Source: an uncultured Opitutia bacterium
GTDB taxonomy: Bacteria > Verrucomicrobiota > Verrucomicrobiia > Opitutales > Coraliomargaritaceae
Direction of reading: 5' to 3'
Assembly: GCA_937136395.1 (NCBI GenBank)
Contig: CAKZOI010000046.1
Span: forward strand, 1-64,000
Length of the DNA: 64,000 bases
The translations under genes were made by a program, and so were the position numbers. The notes beneath the pieces are model-generated. The model was given only the letters and a program-made list of their open reading frames with translations. It made no database searches and had not been told where the DNA came from. The first letter of the stretch is position 1, and each line of letters starts with the position of its first letter. Shown in pieces: positions 47,358 through 57,028 of the stretch.

Positions 47358-48047
47358 CTAGTCTTTCATCTTCAATTCGATAAGCTTCACGGTGTGTGCC
47401 GGAAGTGCGACGTTGAAGGCAAGCGCTCCATCATCACTCAAACTAATAGGACGCATCGATGCAGTCTGTTGCCGACGAGCAATCGCTTTGTATTTGTCGA
47501 AATTCTCCTCGATCACGGCTTTCCATCCATCGCCAAATCGTAAGTTGAAGTGAATCCCTAAATTTGCTGCATCTGGAAGCGTTTCGACTCCCGCTTTCTC
47601 ACAGTACTTATAAAACTCACGTATCCACTCAGCGTGTTGTCGATCAACCGTCCATTTGTTTGCAATCCATGGTCCACCACTGCTCGACCAACCTGCCGTT
47701 TGATGGTAACAGACCTCTAAGCCGAGACGATCGGCCTCTTGAATCGTATGCGTCATCAGCTCGCGCCATTCCTTACTCAGATATTTGATCGGCCCCTTAT
47801 CCATGAGCCGCTCAATCTGAAAGGCCTGAAATCCACCGATTCCAGTTCGCTGCATCGCTTCCAGATCTTTAGTGATCCCTTCAGCTGAAACATAGCCATT
47901 CATCCAGTGCCACCACGTGTGTGGCTTAGCTGAGTTCGGCGGCGATTGAAAGTTCTCCTGCAATGAGTCAGAAGCGGTCAGATTCGCCCTAGCCCCTCCC
48001 AGCCCAAGCAGAGAAACCGAGACAATACTTAAAAGTATCGTCTTCAT
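47358..48047 (-). pseudogene. Chimeric gene: GH106 N-terminal fragment joined to a GH39-type C-terminal module
   Basis: A 229-residue open frame from ATG 48047 with a signal peptide (ILLSIVSVSLLGLGGARA). Residues about 30-125 match the start of GH106 rhamnosidases: PNSAKPHTWWHWMNGYVS, GITKDLEAMQRTGIGGFQ and TAGWSSSGGPW. Directly after GGPWI the sequence switches to NKWTVDRQHAEWIREFY, LGIHFNLRFGDGWKAV and LPAHTVKLIELK, the same module as the end of the GH39 gene at 42004-43710. The GH106 catalytic barrel (about 1000 residues) and the GH39 barrel are both absent, so it cannot be an active rhamnosidase. The frame is intact, so a stable binding protein remains possible. Confidence 0.8.
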
Positions 48048-48103
48048 AATTCTTCTGTCTCGAATTTCGTGTTCAGGATGGAGCAAGCTTTTGTCATGAA
48101 GTG

Positions 48104-49510
48104 TTAGCAAACCTTTCGGACTTCAATGCCCAGCAGTTCGGCGAGCTTTTCGATTTTACCGGCAATGTGTCCTGTCCCAATAGCGCAGTGATGCGCAGGG
48201 CCGCCTTTGCTCCAATCATTCATAAAGGCCTTGGCACTAATGCTGAATTTATAGCGGCTGTTGGTATTGCCGATTTGTAGAATCGGTCCGGGAACCGATT
48301 CGCCCTCTGCCACCTGCAGGAAGACCGATCCATCCCCACGCTGAACGACGGAAAGCATCGTAATCGGACCGTGCTTCACAGTCATTTGAATCGACAGACC
48401 TTTGCCGGGCTTGCCGTGATACACTGGCACCGGCACCAGACCGACGCGGCCTTCGGCAATTGCAAAATGCGCTGGGCCATCGTGGCCGAGATAGACCACA
48501 TCGTCTTTAAAATCAGAAAGATAAAACTCAGAGAACGAACCGCCAGCACCGAGCAAATCCATAATCTTCATCGCCTGCACATTTTTCACTTCGCACTCGC
48601 CGGCCACGGGTATATTGCGGCCTGTCAGCAAGGTATTACCAGCAATGACCGACGTAACGATGTTTTCGTATTCACCCACACCTTCATAATAATAGGCCAT
48701 GGAACCGAGCTTGTGTTTAGCGACCAACTTATCCAGCGCTACCGAAGTTTTTGCCGCGCGTTCGAGTTCGGATGGCTCGCACTCCTCGGAAATCTCAAAC
48801 TCATCATTAAATACTTCGATTTTTTCCTGCACCTCGGTATCAGTCACCGCATTGCGGAGCTCAGAGAGCTCACACATTTCCAAGAGTTCGAAATGATTCC
48901 CAAAGACGGCCGACTGCTGTGTGAGATCGCTATACACATCCAGCATGCCGCAGTAGTAATGCCCCATAACACCGACTCGGTTCTCGCGCATTCCTGCGAC
49001 TGCTTTTGCGGCATCCACCCAATCCTGTATTTCCTGCCAAGCTTCCTCTTCCTGTAGGTAGCCGGTCACAACATGGTAATCGATTCCCGTGCGGTTAAAA
49101 ACACAGGCGAGTTCCGGCACCGAGCATGACTGACAATGTTCCAGCCAGACTCCAGTCATCGTGCCGCGATCGCCGATCGCATTAAACTTCTCATAATCCA
49201 GCTGTGCAACTGGCTGGAGATTTAGCATCACCACCGGCACCTTGGCCTTCTGCACTACCGGAAGAACTGTGGAAGAAAGCGCGTAGGTGGAGATAAACAA
49301 GAAAATCACTTCAACTTCCTGCTGTCTAAACAACGACGCCGCACCGCCCGCCTTGTCTACATTATCCACCATTCCCCCATCAATCACTTCGACACCCATA
49401 CTCGCAATACGGTCACGGATATGGGCATGATAGCCGTTCAGGTTGTCCAGTAGCCCGTCAAACTGATCCCAGTAAGTATCGAGCCCGATTGAAAAAATTC
49501 CTGCCTTCAT
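48104..49510 (-). CDS. L-fucose/L-arabinose isomerase family protein
   Basis: 468 residues of the L-fucose isomerase-like fold (AraA/FucI superfamily). Features are MKAGIFSIGLDTYWDQF, FLFISTYALSSTVLP, VMLNLQPVAQLDY, VGVMGHYYCGMLDVYSD, AYYYEGVGEYEN, PVAGECEVKN (acidic metal/substrate residues) and HDGPAHFAIAEG, plus GGPAHHCAIGTGH near the end. Such enzymes interconvert aldoses and ketoses. Next to RhaT and rhamnosidases, isomerisation of L-rhamnose or another released sugar is the natural inference, but it is not the classical RhaA. Cytosolic, no signal peptide. It starts 23 nt after the RhaT stop in one operon; ATG 49510 has no obvious Shine-Dalgarno. Confidence 0.85.
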   Translation of the reverse strand: MKAGIFSIGLDTYWDQFDGLLDNLNGYHAHIRDRIASMGVEVIDGGMVDNVDKAGGAASLFRQQEVEVIFLFISTYALSSTVLPVVQKAKVPVVMLNLQPVAQLDYEKFNAIGDRGTMTGVWLEHCQSCSVPELACVFNRTGIDYHVVTGYLQEEEAWQEIQDWVDAAKAVAGMRENRVGVMGHYYCGMLDVYSDLTQQSAVFGNHFELLEMCELSELRNAVTDTEVQEKIEVFNDEFEISEECEPSELERAAKTSVALDKLVAKHKLGSMAYYYEGVGEYENIVTSVIAGNTLLTGRNIPVAGECEVKNVQAMKIMDLLGAGGSFSEFYLSDFKDDVVYLGHDGPAHFAIAEGRVGLVPVPVYHGKPGKGLSIQMTVKHGPITMLSVVQRGDGSVFLQVAEGESVPGPILQIGNTNSRYKFSISAKAFMNDWSKGGPAHHCAIGTGHIAGKIEKLAELLGIEVRKVC

Positions 49511-49533
49511 ATTCTTATTCTAAGTTCGTAGAC

Positions 49534-50610
49534 TTAATGCCCTTCGCTCATTCCAAGCGTGTTACCGCAACCAATGACTATGGTGGAAATAATCAGAACC
49601 AATAATCCAAGACCGATCCATAGATGGGTAGCCTTGCTCGTCCCTTTCCACTCTTTGAGTGCGATGCCCCATAACGTGCTGAAAATAATGATACAGGCCA
49701 TGTGTAGCGTCCAGCTGGAGAAGTCATAGTCCCCCATTTGAGTAGAGCCCATGCCGTAGAAGAAAAACTGTAAATACCAGATGACACCAGCGAGTGCGCA
49801 GAAGAGATAGTTCATGACTGGAACCTTCGGCGCCGATGCCCCACCCTCTGATTGACCTAGATATTGCCCGATCGACTTGTTTTTAACTGCCAAGCCTACA
49901 CACCAAATGCAGTTACTGACAAAGCCGCCAAACAGCGCCACGATGAGAACTGGAAGGTTTTGCCACAATGTGGGCGATCCATGCTCGATGGATAGCGCGG
50001 CAATCGGCGCGCCAGCAGCAAATGCATAAGCCATGGATGCGCTGAGCGCACCGGCGATCAAAGCCACCAAGACGCCTTTCCCAAAACTAAACTCCTGAAC
50101 ACTTTCCTGTTTTTGCTCATCGGTCAGCTCCCTTTCCTTGAGGATCCCTGCACGACCGCTCAGCGCAATGCCCACTAGGCAAATGAACACGCCCAGAAGA
50201 ATCATCTGACCGGAACCGCTACCGATAATAGACAGCAGTTCACCTTTGAAGATAGGTGGAACCAGGGTTCCAAAAACTGCGCATAGGCCCAAAGCAATCG
50301 CATAGCCGAGGGCTATTCCGAGATAACGCATCGTCAGTCCGAAGGTCAGTCCACCAACACCCCAGATGACACCAAAAATCCATGTCCAAAACAAGGTCTT
50401 GGCCGGAGCCGCCGCAAGAATATCCGGGGTCTGCGGAAGAATAATCAACGCCAGTGCCCAAGGAGCAGCGATCCAGCTGAAAAATCCACCGATCAACCAG
50501 TAAACCTCCCAAGCCCAACCTTTCACTCGTTTATATGGGATGTAGAAACTGGCCGCGGCCAGTCCTCCAATCGCGTGTAACAGGACGCCTATAAATGGGT
50601 TCGTATCCAT
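49534..50610 (-). CDS. rhaT: L-rhamnose/H+ symporter family transporter (RhaT-like)
   Basis: 358 residues with about ten hydrophobic segments, matching the RhaT family (E. coli RhaT 344 residues). Recognisable pieces are MDTNPFIGVLLHAIGGLAAA at the start, SFYIPYKRVKGWAWEVYW, GLTFGLTMRYLGIALGYAIA, GTLVPPIFKG, GFVSNCIWCVGLAVKNKS and WYLQFFFYGMGSTQMG. An inner-membrane proton symporter expected to import L-rhamnose released by GH78/GH106. The ATG at 50610 is chosen because the 13 upstream codons are not family-like. First gene of the minus-strand operon with the isomerase, divergent from the AraC-type regulator across a 77-nt gap. Confidence 0.92.
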   Translation of the reverse strand: MDTNPFIGVLLHAIGGLAAASFYIPYKRVKGWAWEVYWLIGGFFSWIAAPWALALIILPQTPDILAAAPAKTLFWTWIFGVIWGVGGLTFGLTMRYLGIALGYAIALGLCAVFGTLVPPIFKGELLSIIGSGSGQMILLGVFICLVGIALSGRAGILKERELTDEQKQESVQEFSFGKGVLVALIAGALSASMAYAFAAGAPIAALSIEHGSPTLWQNLPVLIVALFGGFVSNCIWCVGLAVKNKSIGQYLGQSEGGASAPKVPVMNYLFCALAGVIWYLQFFFYGMGSTQMGDYDFSSWTLHMACIIIFSTLWGIALKEWKGTSKATHLWIGLGLLVLIISTIVIGCGNTLGMSEGH

Positions 50611-50656
50611 AATAATATTTATCGTTTTAGGAAGGGTTAAAGTATACAAATTCGAC

Positions 50657-50670
50657 CTATTTTGAAATAG
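50657..50670. promoter_or_regulatory. Palindrome in the rhaT/AraC divergent promoter
   Basis: CTATTTTGAAATAG has 6-bp arms around TG and lies in the 77-nt gap between the divergent rhaT and regulator genes. Candidate operator; AraC-type regulators more often bind direct repeats, so the ligand is uncertain. Confidence 0.35.
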
Positions 50671-50687
50671 ACATTCTGATTAATAAT

Positions 50688-51590
50688 TTGCATATTCTGA
50701 CTGCCATTTTAAATAATCCATCCAGATTCTCCCACTACCTGCCGCTTGAGACAAATGCGTTGCATTGGGGTATGCATGTTAAAGACGCGGGGAATACCGA
50801 AGTTCCCGTCGATTCACCCTACCCACCTGGCCTGCATCCAGATGAGTATAATTTGACTTGGAGTAGCGGTCGTAGATTGCAGGAGTATCAACTCATCTAC
50901 ATTACACGCGGTCGTGGCGTTTTCGAAACTGCCGAAACCGGAATGATTCGAGTCAAGGCAGGACAAGTCATCTTGCTTTTTCCAAGAGTCTGGCATCGCT
51001 ACCGACCTTTGAAAAAAACTGGTTGGGACGAAAGTTGGATTGGATTCGGGGGTGATGTAGCGGATCGTATCATGGGTTCATTTTTCTCAGCAGATAAGGC
51101 AGTGGTCTCGATTGGCTATGATCAGGAACTCAAGAATCTCATCCTTTCAGTCGCCGAACTAACACGTGAGACCCCACCCGGTTTCCAACAGTTAATGGCA
51201 GCTCGCACGATCGAAGCGCTGGCCATTGTGCGTTCGCTCTCAATGAGTTACCACTCGGCTGATCTAGAAGCCGACCGCAAAATCCAGCAAGTTCGCTATC
51301 ATCTACTGCAATATAGCCAGCAAGATATCAAGATGGAGGACTTGGCCAAAGATCTCGGTCTAAGCTACTCGCGGTTTAGAGCCCTGTTTAAAAGCCATAC
51401 CGGCGTATCTCCTCAACAATATCTGATCTCTATACGCATCAATAAAGCCAGTGAGCTACTGCGCCACACCGACCTGTCGATTGCTGAGATTTCCGAGCGC
51501 ACAGGATTCGCTTCTTCCTATTATTTCTCCCGACTGTTTAAACAAAAAACAGGATACTCACCAAGCGCCTACAAAGCAAGCGAGGGCTGA
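50688..51590 (+). CDS. AraC-family transcriptional regulator
   Basis: A 300-residue regulator with an N-terminal cupin-like sugar-sensing domain (HPDEYNLTWSSGRRLQEY, IYITRGRGVFET, GQVILLFPRVWHRYRPL) and a C-terminal double helix-turn-helix (MEDLAKDLGLSYSRFRALFK, then LSIAEISERTGFASSYYFSR and GYSPSAYK). The most upstream start is TTG 50688; the next ATG, at residue 29, would cut into the conserved WGMHV strand, so TTG or another rare start is likely. It is divergent from rhaT and therefore the obvious local activator of rhamnose-related genes, in the manner of RhaS/RhaR. Effector probably L-rhamnose or a related sugar, by inference. Confidence 0.9.
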   Translation: MHILTAILNNPSRFSHYLPLETNALHWGMHVKDAGNTEVPVDSPYPPGLHPDEYNLTWSSGRRLQEYQLIYITRGRGVFETAETGMIRVKAGQVILLFPRVWHRYRPLKKTGWDESWIGFGGDVADRIMGSFFSADKAVVSIGYDQELKNLILSVAELTRETPPGFQQLMAARTIEALAIVRSLSMSYHSADLEADRKIQQVRYHLLQYSQQDIKMEDLAKDLGLSYSRFRALFKSHTGVSPQQYLISIRINKASELLRHTDLSIAEISERTGFASSYYFSRLFKQKTGYSPSAYKASEG

Positions 51591-51640
51591 ATCCAGGACA
51601 AGGCGGCATCCGAATCTGAATTTCAATGAGTAGCTGCGAT

Positions 51641-51774
51641 TAGAGCATTCTACGTTTAGGTTGACGTGTCGTAGATAGCAGGGAGCGTTATCCCTAACGC
51701 TCCGCTGGTATACTGAGGCGGTTCGATAAGGATATCGACCCCTACCTGACTCTGAATAAACGTAGAATGCCCTA
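51641..51774. repeat. Long inverted repeat with internal GTAG-headed hairpin between convergent genes
   Basis: 18-nt arms with one mismatch (51641-51658 and 51757-51774; core GCATTCTACGTTTA) enclose a 134-bp segment. Inside is a 9-bp hairpin (51682-51690 with 51695-51703, loop TCCC), with GTAG at 51671-51674 near its foot and an extra bulged 3-bp extension. It lies between the convergent regulator and GH106 stops and slightly overlaps the latter's end. It could be a small mobile element or a bidirectional terminator. No flanking direct repeat was found. Confidence 0.55.
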
Positions 51775-54700
51775 GAGGGCCGAATGAACATAAGGACGAA
51801 TCACTACCGGTCCCAATAGGCCTGAGGTTTTCAGCTCTGAATCCTTATTCCAATGCTTATGTCCCTGGAAAGTCGTCCGACCAGATGGGCGCTCTGTCGG
51901 ATTAGAAAGCCAGTCCGGCCATTGCTTCACACTTTGACCACGACGTTTCACATCTTTAGGAAGTTGTTCATCGCCGATCAAACGGTTTGTCCATAAGTTG
52001 GTAACTCTCACTTCAAGATGGTTGACGCCTGATTTGACATGACCATCCAGATTTATTCGGAACGGTGCTTTCCATAAAACACCAAGGTTCTCTCCATTCA
52101 CCAAGATTTCTGCGATCACACGAACACGCCCCAAATCCAATTCCAATGATTGATCTGATTGCACCCAATTTTCTGGTAAATCGAACTGTTTCTTGTAGCT
52201 GGCTGTGCCAGAGAAATAGCGAATGTCGTCGTGTGGCGAGGTCGTCCATGAATCCAGCTTATTGAAGCTTTCTTTCTTTGGCGTGCCCGAGTTTGTAGGA
52301 AACTCAACGTCCCACTCCCCCTTTAAGCCTATCGCATCTGGAACCGATTCCACTTCGACTTTTTTCGTGCTACCGGATGCCATATCATAAGTCAAAGTTC
52401 CAGAATAAGGCGTCGTCCAAATGACCGCACCGTCTTGCTCAGTCAATTTCGAATCCGGTAACAACATGTGTAACTTTACCGTATTTCCTTTAAGGATCGT
52501 TTGCGCGAATTGTTCCGATTCAGAGGTGTAAACAATACGTAATGCTGTTCGGTCGCCCTCAACGAACTTGCCGTCGACCAAGTTATCACCCACTGCGATC
52601 TCATAGTTTCCTGCGTGAACCAGTGACTTGATTTTCGCCGTCACATCATGCGTTTGATAGATCGTAGGAACACCCTGTTTGCCTATTTGAAATTTACCGA
52701 AAACGGCCTTTAAGATTTCCAGCTCTCCTTTTCCTTCAGCATCAATTTCGAGCAGCTCACGTTCCTTGGCATATTTGACTGCTCGATGACTCCCAATCTG
52801 ATATTCCACACGTAACTCTTTGTGATATCCTGGAGCCGGATCACTGTCACAGAGTTGCCTGGTTGCTTCCACGCTTAGCTTTCCATTCTGAACTTGGCTA
52901 GCGACTGCTGCCGTCACATCAACTAAACCATCCGGTATAAACGTGCCGTATTCAGCCTTGAGTATTTTCAAATCCGGGAGCGGTGTCAGCTTCTCACTGT
53001 TCAGTTCAATGCCGGCATTCACAATATGATCGGACGCATCGGGAGCTTTTCGAAAGATAACAAAAATGGATCCTTCTGATTCGAGTTGAACCGAAACAGT
53101 CGTGCTTCCATCTCCGTTATCCTGCCAAACCGGTGCATCGTAAACTTCTCCACTATGCGCATCCCAGAACTCAGGTTGCTTGCCAGAAACTCGAAAACGG
53201 CACACCGCGACGCGACTGTTCGTCTTGGAATTGGCTAAGAAGTAGATATCGCTGTCACCTGCCTTACGATGAATCATACTCAAATTTTCGCTGGAGCCGC
53301 TCTCGACAACAAAGTCAGGTGCCAATGCGCCTTGTTCAAGCATCTCAAGAATAGGAACACGTTTGATGATGCCCTCACCCCACAAGGCATCTGCCATTTT
53401 AGACAGTTGATCATCGCATGTCGGATACCCTTGAAGGCTCGGAGAGCGAGTCGGTTTAGGACCCGTGATCGTAGCGCCCGCTTCGGCGAGTTTAGCCAGA
53501 AAACGAAGCGTCTCCGGGCGCATCCAAATGGTTTCGGGAAGTAATAAAATCGAATAGCGATCACCTGCAGGCGTAAGGATCTCCCCATCCTGAACGGTCA
53601 GTCTAGACAATGTATTATGCCCAATAACATCATAGTCGAAACCAAGCTCTTTGATACCTGGCACCAGAAAAGTATCATTCGGGGACGATTCACCGACGAA
53701 GACCAAGACATCTGCAACCGTTTGACCTTGCTGGAGTAAAAACTGCGCGCGTTTCACATAATCCAAATAGGCCTTCGCTTGCTCCCACCATGTATTGTGC
53801 CGGTTAAACTCAAGACCAAACGGCCCTAAAGTTAAGCCCGGCTTCGCCTCCCAAGGTTGATGCGCAAAGGTATGATAAACAAACCGATTGATTCCCTGAG
53901 CCCAAACCTGATCACCAATAACTTTCAGCATCGCCGGATGCTCATGCCAGCCTCCAAACGAGGTAAAGGATTCAGCTTCCGCGACTGGATTACCATTCAG
54001 CTTTGCAATCGAAGCGACAAATTTTGGAGAATCAAAAAAGGTCAAGTTGCCACTCCAAAATTCAGCCATCACCACATCGGCATGAGCGCCCACCTGCATA
54101 TTATCGAAGGGTCCCCAATACGGCTCCATGGAAAAGATCATAACATGCTGATGCGATAACTCACGAAAACGACCGTAGTAATGCTCAGCCATCAGATCAC
54201 CGATCGTGCGACGAAAGTCCCACAAAAATCGTTCGGTAATTTCTCCGCTTTCTACATAATACCCAGCTAATGTTGGCAGATACTGAGCGCACTCGTAAGC
54301 ACGTAGACGCTTAAACTCATTTTCAAAATCAGCGGTCCAGTTGGCAGTGCCGACCTCATAACTGTCGATATGGCATTTAGTCACCGCGCTGCCAATTAAT
54401 GGCCCGAGCTTTTGAATGATCGGATCAATGCCGTGACGCCAAAAGGCGTCCACAGCCTTGCGACTCATCTTGTCGCACTCCAAGCCGAGACCACCAACGA
54501 CACCGGGTCGATTCTTAGCACCGGTTGGTGTATGTCCTAACCGCAGGATCGTCCATTCGCCTTCAGGCGCGTCCCACTTCAACATGCCATCAGCTGAAAT
54601 TTTTTCCGTAAGATCAATCAATGTTTCCGCCTGAATAACCGCGTCGGCAGGAATTTCTTTTGTGTCAGGCATCAAACGATTACGCACTTTCCCTGAAAGT

Positions 54701-55257
54701 GTTTTATAATCTAGAGAGTTGATCCGCTCGGACACTTTTGGCGTCGGAAAAGCCAACACGGCGATATCTCTATAATAATCTAGTTTCGTTGGCGGTTGCG
54801 GTAAACGAGCATGAAACGGTTTGCCGCCTTGATGGTTCACCTCGCTAAAGACGACCTCCTGCATGGCCATTTCCGGAGTCACCCACGGGCCACCACTCGA
54901 CGACCAACCGGGTCCATTATGAAACGCAAGCTCTAGCCCCAAACGTTCAGCTCCCTCAGCAGCAAATTTAAACAGCTCCAACCACTCCGCCTTCAAATAG
55001 GCCGCGTTTCCGGGAGGATGTCCCAAATTAACATTAAAAAGTTGAGCGCCGTGAATACCCACTCGCTCCATCGCTTCCAAATCGGCCGTAATCCCTTCTT
55101 TAGAAACATTGCCATTCATCCAATGCCACCAAGTCAGTGGCTTTGCAGAATCAGGCGGGCTACGGAAGCCTTCCTTTAGGGGATCAACGGTAGTGGCGCT
55201 CACAACTCCAGCGATAACACATGCGAGCATACTGCAGAGTAACTTTTTCGTTTTCAT
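51772..55257 (-). CDS. GH106 alpha-L-rhamnosidase
   Basis: 1161 residues from ATG 55257, which gives signal peptide MKTKKLLCSMLACVIAGVVS. ATG 55287 and the frame opening at 55359 are alternatives; an AAGGAG sequence directly abuts ATG 55257, an unusually short spacing. GH106 hallmarks are FRSPPDSAKPLTWWHWMNGN, KEGITADLEAMERVGIHG, HNGPGWSSSGGPWVTPE, AEWTILRLGHTPTGAKN-type text (here EWTILRLGHTPTG), HIDSYEVGTANWT, and WWEQAKAYLDYVKRAQFLLQ. C-terminal beta domains end in a GH2-like jelly roll (ELDLGRVRVIAEILVNGENL). The family releases alpha-L-rhamnose with calcium. Periplasmic or secreted. Located 76 nt after the sulfatase in the same direction. Confidence 0.93.
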   Translation of the reverse strand: MKTKKLLCSMLACVIAGVVSATTVDPLKEGFRSPPDSAKPLTWWHWMNGNVSKEGITADLEAMERVGIHGAQLFNVNLGHPPGNAAYLKAEWLELFKFAAEGAERLGLELAFHNGPGWSSSGGPWVTPEMAMQEVVFSEVNHQGGKPFHARLPQPPTKLDYYRDIAVLAFPTPKVSERINSLDYKTLSGKVRNRLMPDTKEIPADAVIQAETLIDLTEKISADGMLKWDAPEGEWTILRLGHTPTGAKNRPGVVGGLGLECDKMSRKAVDAFWRHGIDPIIQKLGPLIGSAVTKCHIDSYEVGTANWTADFENEFKRLRAYECAQYLPTLAGYYVESGEITERFLWDFRRTIGDLMAEHYYGRFRELSHQHVMIFSMEPYWGPFDNMQVGAHADVVMAEFWSGNLTFFDSPKFVASIAKLNGNPVAEAESFTSFGGWHEHPAMLKVIGDQVWAQGINRFVYHTFAHQPWEAKPGLTLGPFGLEFNRHNTWWEQAKAYLDYVKRAQFLLQQGQTVADVLVFVGESSPNDTFLVPGIKELGFDYDVIGHNTLSRLTVQDGEILTPAGDRYSILLLPETIWMRPETLRFLAKLAEAGATITGPKPTRSPSLQGYPTCDDQLSKMADALWGEGIIKRVPILEMLEQGALAPDFVVESGSSENLSMIHRKAGDSDIYFLANSKTNSRVAVCRFRVSGKQPEFWDAHSGEVYDAPVWQDNGDGSTTVSVQLESEGSIFVIFRKAPDASDHIVNAGIELNSEKLTPLPDLKILKAEYGTFIPDGLVDVTAAVASQVQNGKLSVEATRQLCDSDPAPGYHKELRVEYQIGSHRAVKYAKERELLEIDAEGKGELEILKAVFGKFQIGKQGVPTIYQTHDVTAKIKSLVHAGNYEIAVGDNLVDGKFVEGDRTALRIVYTSESEQFAQTILKGNTVKLHMLLPDSKLTEQDGAVIWTTPYSGTLTYDMASGSTKKVEVESVPDAIGLKGEWDVEFPTNSGTPKKESFNKLDSWTTSPHDDIRYFSGTASYKKQFDLPENWVQSDQSLELDLGRVRVIAEILVNGENLGVLWKAPFRINLDGHVKSGVNHLEVRVTNLWTNRLIGDEQLPKDVKRRGQSVKQWPDWLSNPTERPSGRTTFQGHKHWNKDSELKTSGLLGPVVIRPYVHSAL

Positions 55258-55333
55258 CTCCTTATTAAAAATTGAAGTGAATTTCATAAGTAAACCACGA
55301 CCTAACGACTTATTTGTGAGAAAAATAATAGCC

Positions 55334-56953
55334 TCATTTATCGGCGCGAGCTGGCGCACTCATATCTACTAACGGATACAAACGCTCATCCTTCGATGCA
55401 TCATACTCTGGATTTAAAATCGGCAAATAACGTTCCGCCACGCTCTCCTTAATCCACGACTGTAATTGCTGCATTAGCTGCGCCTTCTTTTCTGGCATGT
55501 CTTTTGATAGGTCGTTGGCCTCGTAGGGATCCTTCACTATATCGAACAGCTCTACCTTGCCATGCCAGTCCCAGATCAGTTTATAATCGCCCGATCTAAG
55601 CCCTGAGTGCGGTGTCAATGGCAAGCCGTTATCTGGATGCTTCACGATCACATTAAACGGATAGTGCCAATAAAAAGTGCGCGGTTCGGTCTCGACCTTC
55701 GGATTTTCGATAAGCGGCACCAAACTGATACCGTCAATATCATCAGGAATGGCATTGCCCGTCAGCTCTGCCAACGTTGGTAAATGGTCAATACAGTTAG
55801 CCGGGGTATCACACCAAACACCGCCATTGATTTCCCCAGGCATCCAGAAAACAAGTGGCACGCGCACTCCCCCTTCAAATAGACAGGCCTTGCCGCCCTT
55901 AAAGGGGAAATTGTCGGTTGCGGCCGGATTGGTATACTCCACCCCACCATTGTCGGAAGTAAAAACCACTAAGGTATTTTTGACCAAGCCCCGAGTTTCC
56001 AATATCTGGAGAATGCGTCCAACCGAATCGTCGAGGTGCTTCACCATCGCCGCATACACCGCCTGATCATGACCCAGTGTGCCTTTTTGCGGCTTGTCTT
56101 CAAAATGAGCCATCGTCTCTTTCGGTGCCTGCAGCGGTGTGTGCACCGCAAAATGATTGAAATACAGAAAGAAAGGTCGCGTGTCAGCTCCAGAGCGCTG
56201 ATCGGCAGCCGCCGTTTCGATAAAGCGCAGCGCGCGATCAGTTAAATCGTCGGTCAAATAATCTGCATACGGCGGCGGACCAGCCGTTCCCATAGCTGAT
56301 TCTTTTTGTGGCATTTTTGGAAACGGAAGTGCCTTGCTATTCCAGCCACCAGCCCAGTTAAAATAGACCGAGCCACCCGCATCAAACCAAGCAGGTGCCT
56401 CGTCGAAGCCCTGATCCAACGGACCAAAGCCTTTGGCACCGTGCCCACCAAGATGCCATTTGCCGATAAAGGCCGAACGATGGGTTGCTAACACCTTCGG
56501 TAGGGTCGTCAGTGCAGGATCCAACGCAGTATTTGTTCTCCCGTTAATCCAGGCCTGCTGCTCTTTAATTGGATCTTTATGCTCTAGCACATCGTGCGGA
56601 TAGAAGCCCTCCGGGGTTTCCATATCTTGATTATAATAGGTCTCCCTTTTCGGCGTTGCTGTTGTGAAGCCGTTGCGCGCGGCATATTGTCCGCTCATGA
56701 TCGCGGCTCGAGTCGGTGAGCAAAGTTGGTTCGCGTAGTGCTGTGAAAAGGCCAAGCCCTCGCCCACTAGCCTATCCATGTGCGGCGTCTCATAGTAAAG
56801 ATCCTCCACAGGCTTGCCAGTATAATGACTGGCATAGGCAGCAATGTCCGTAATGCCTAGATCATCAGCCAGAATAAAAACAATATTTAGAGGCTCACGT
56901 GCCGCTAGAGAAGCCACACCAAAACAACAACACAGAATCCATAATTTTCGCAT
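55334..56953 (-). CDS. Secreted formylglycine sulfatase (S1 family)
   Basis: 539 residues with signal peptide MRKLWILCCCFGVASLAA. Sulfatase family S1 features are NIVFILADDLGITDIAAY with two metal aspartates, ETPHMDRLVGEGLAFSQHYA, and the maturation motif C78-SPTRAAIMSG, in which Cys78 becomes formylglycine. FIGKWHLGG, YFNHFAVHTPLQAP and VVFTSDNGGVEYTN (metal Asp/Asn) follow. It would hydrolyse sulfate esters on rhamnose or uronic acid units. It lies between the two GH106 genes on the same strand, consistent with sequential desulfation and rhamnose removal. The S1 subfamily cannot be set by eye. Confidence 0.93.
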   Translation of the reverse strand: MRKLWILCCCFGVASLAAREPLNIVFILADDLGITDIAAYASHYTGKPVEDLYYETPHMDRLVGEGLAFSQHYANQLCSPTRAAIMSGQYAARNGFTTATPKRETYYNQDMETPEGFYPHDVLEHKDPIKEQQAWINGRTNTALDPALTTLPKVLATHRSAFIGKWHLGGHGAKGFGPLDQGFDEAPAWFDAGGSVYFNWAGGWNSKALPFPKMPQKESAMGTAGPPPYADYLTDDLTDRALRFIETAAADQRSGADTRPFFLYFNHFAVHTPLQAPKETMAHFEDKPQKGTLGHDQAVYAAMVKHLDDSVGRILQILETRGLVKNTLVVFTSDNGGVEYTNPAATDNFPFKGGKACLFEGGVRVPLVFWMPGEINGGVWCDTPANCIDHLPTLAELTGNAIPDDIDGISLVPLIENPKVETEPRTFYWHYPFNVIVKHPDNGLPLTPHSGLRSGDYKLIWDWHGKVELFDIVKDPYEANDLSKDMPEKKAQLMQQLQSWIKESVAERYLPILNPEYDASKDERLYPLVDMSAPARADK

Positions 56954-57028
56954 ACTTGAAATACATTCTTAATTTCAAATAGTTACAAACAAACTTCCCC
57001 CAAAAGATACGATTTCGGCCAAAGTGCT

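Noticed and set aside
47358-48110. Reading 47358-48110 as a genuine full GH106 rhamnosidase
   Set aside because: It contains only the first about 125 residues of GH106 and then switches to a GH39-type module; the catalytic region is absent.
48371-49057. 228-codon plus-strand frame inside the isomerase gene
   Set aside because: Antisense shadow; the isomerase on the minus strand has coherent family motifs.
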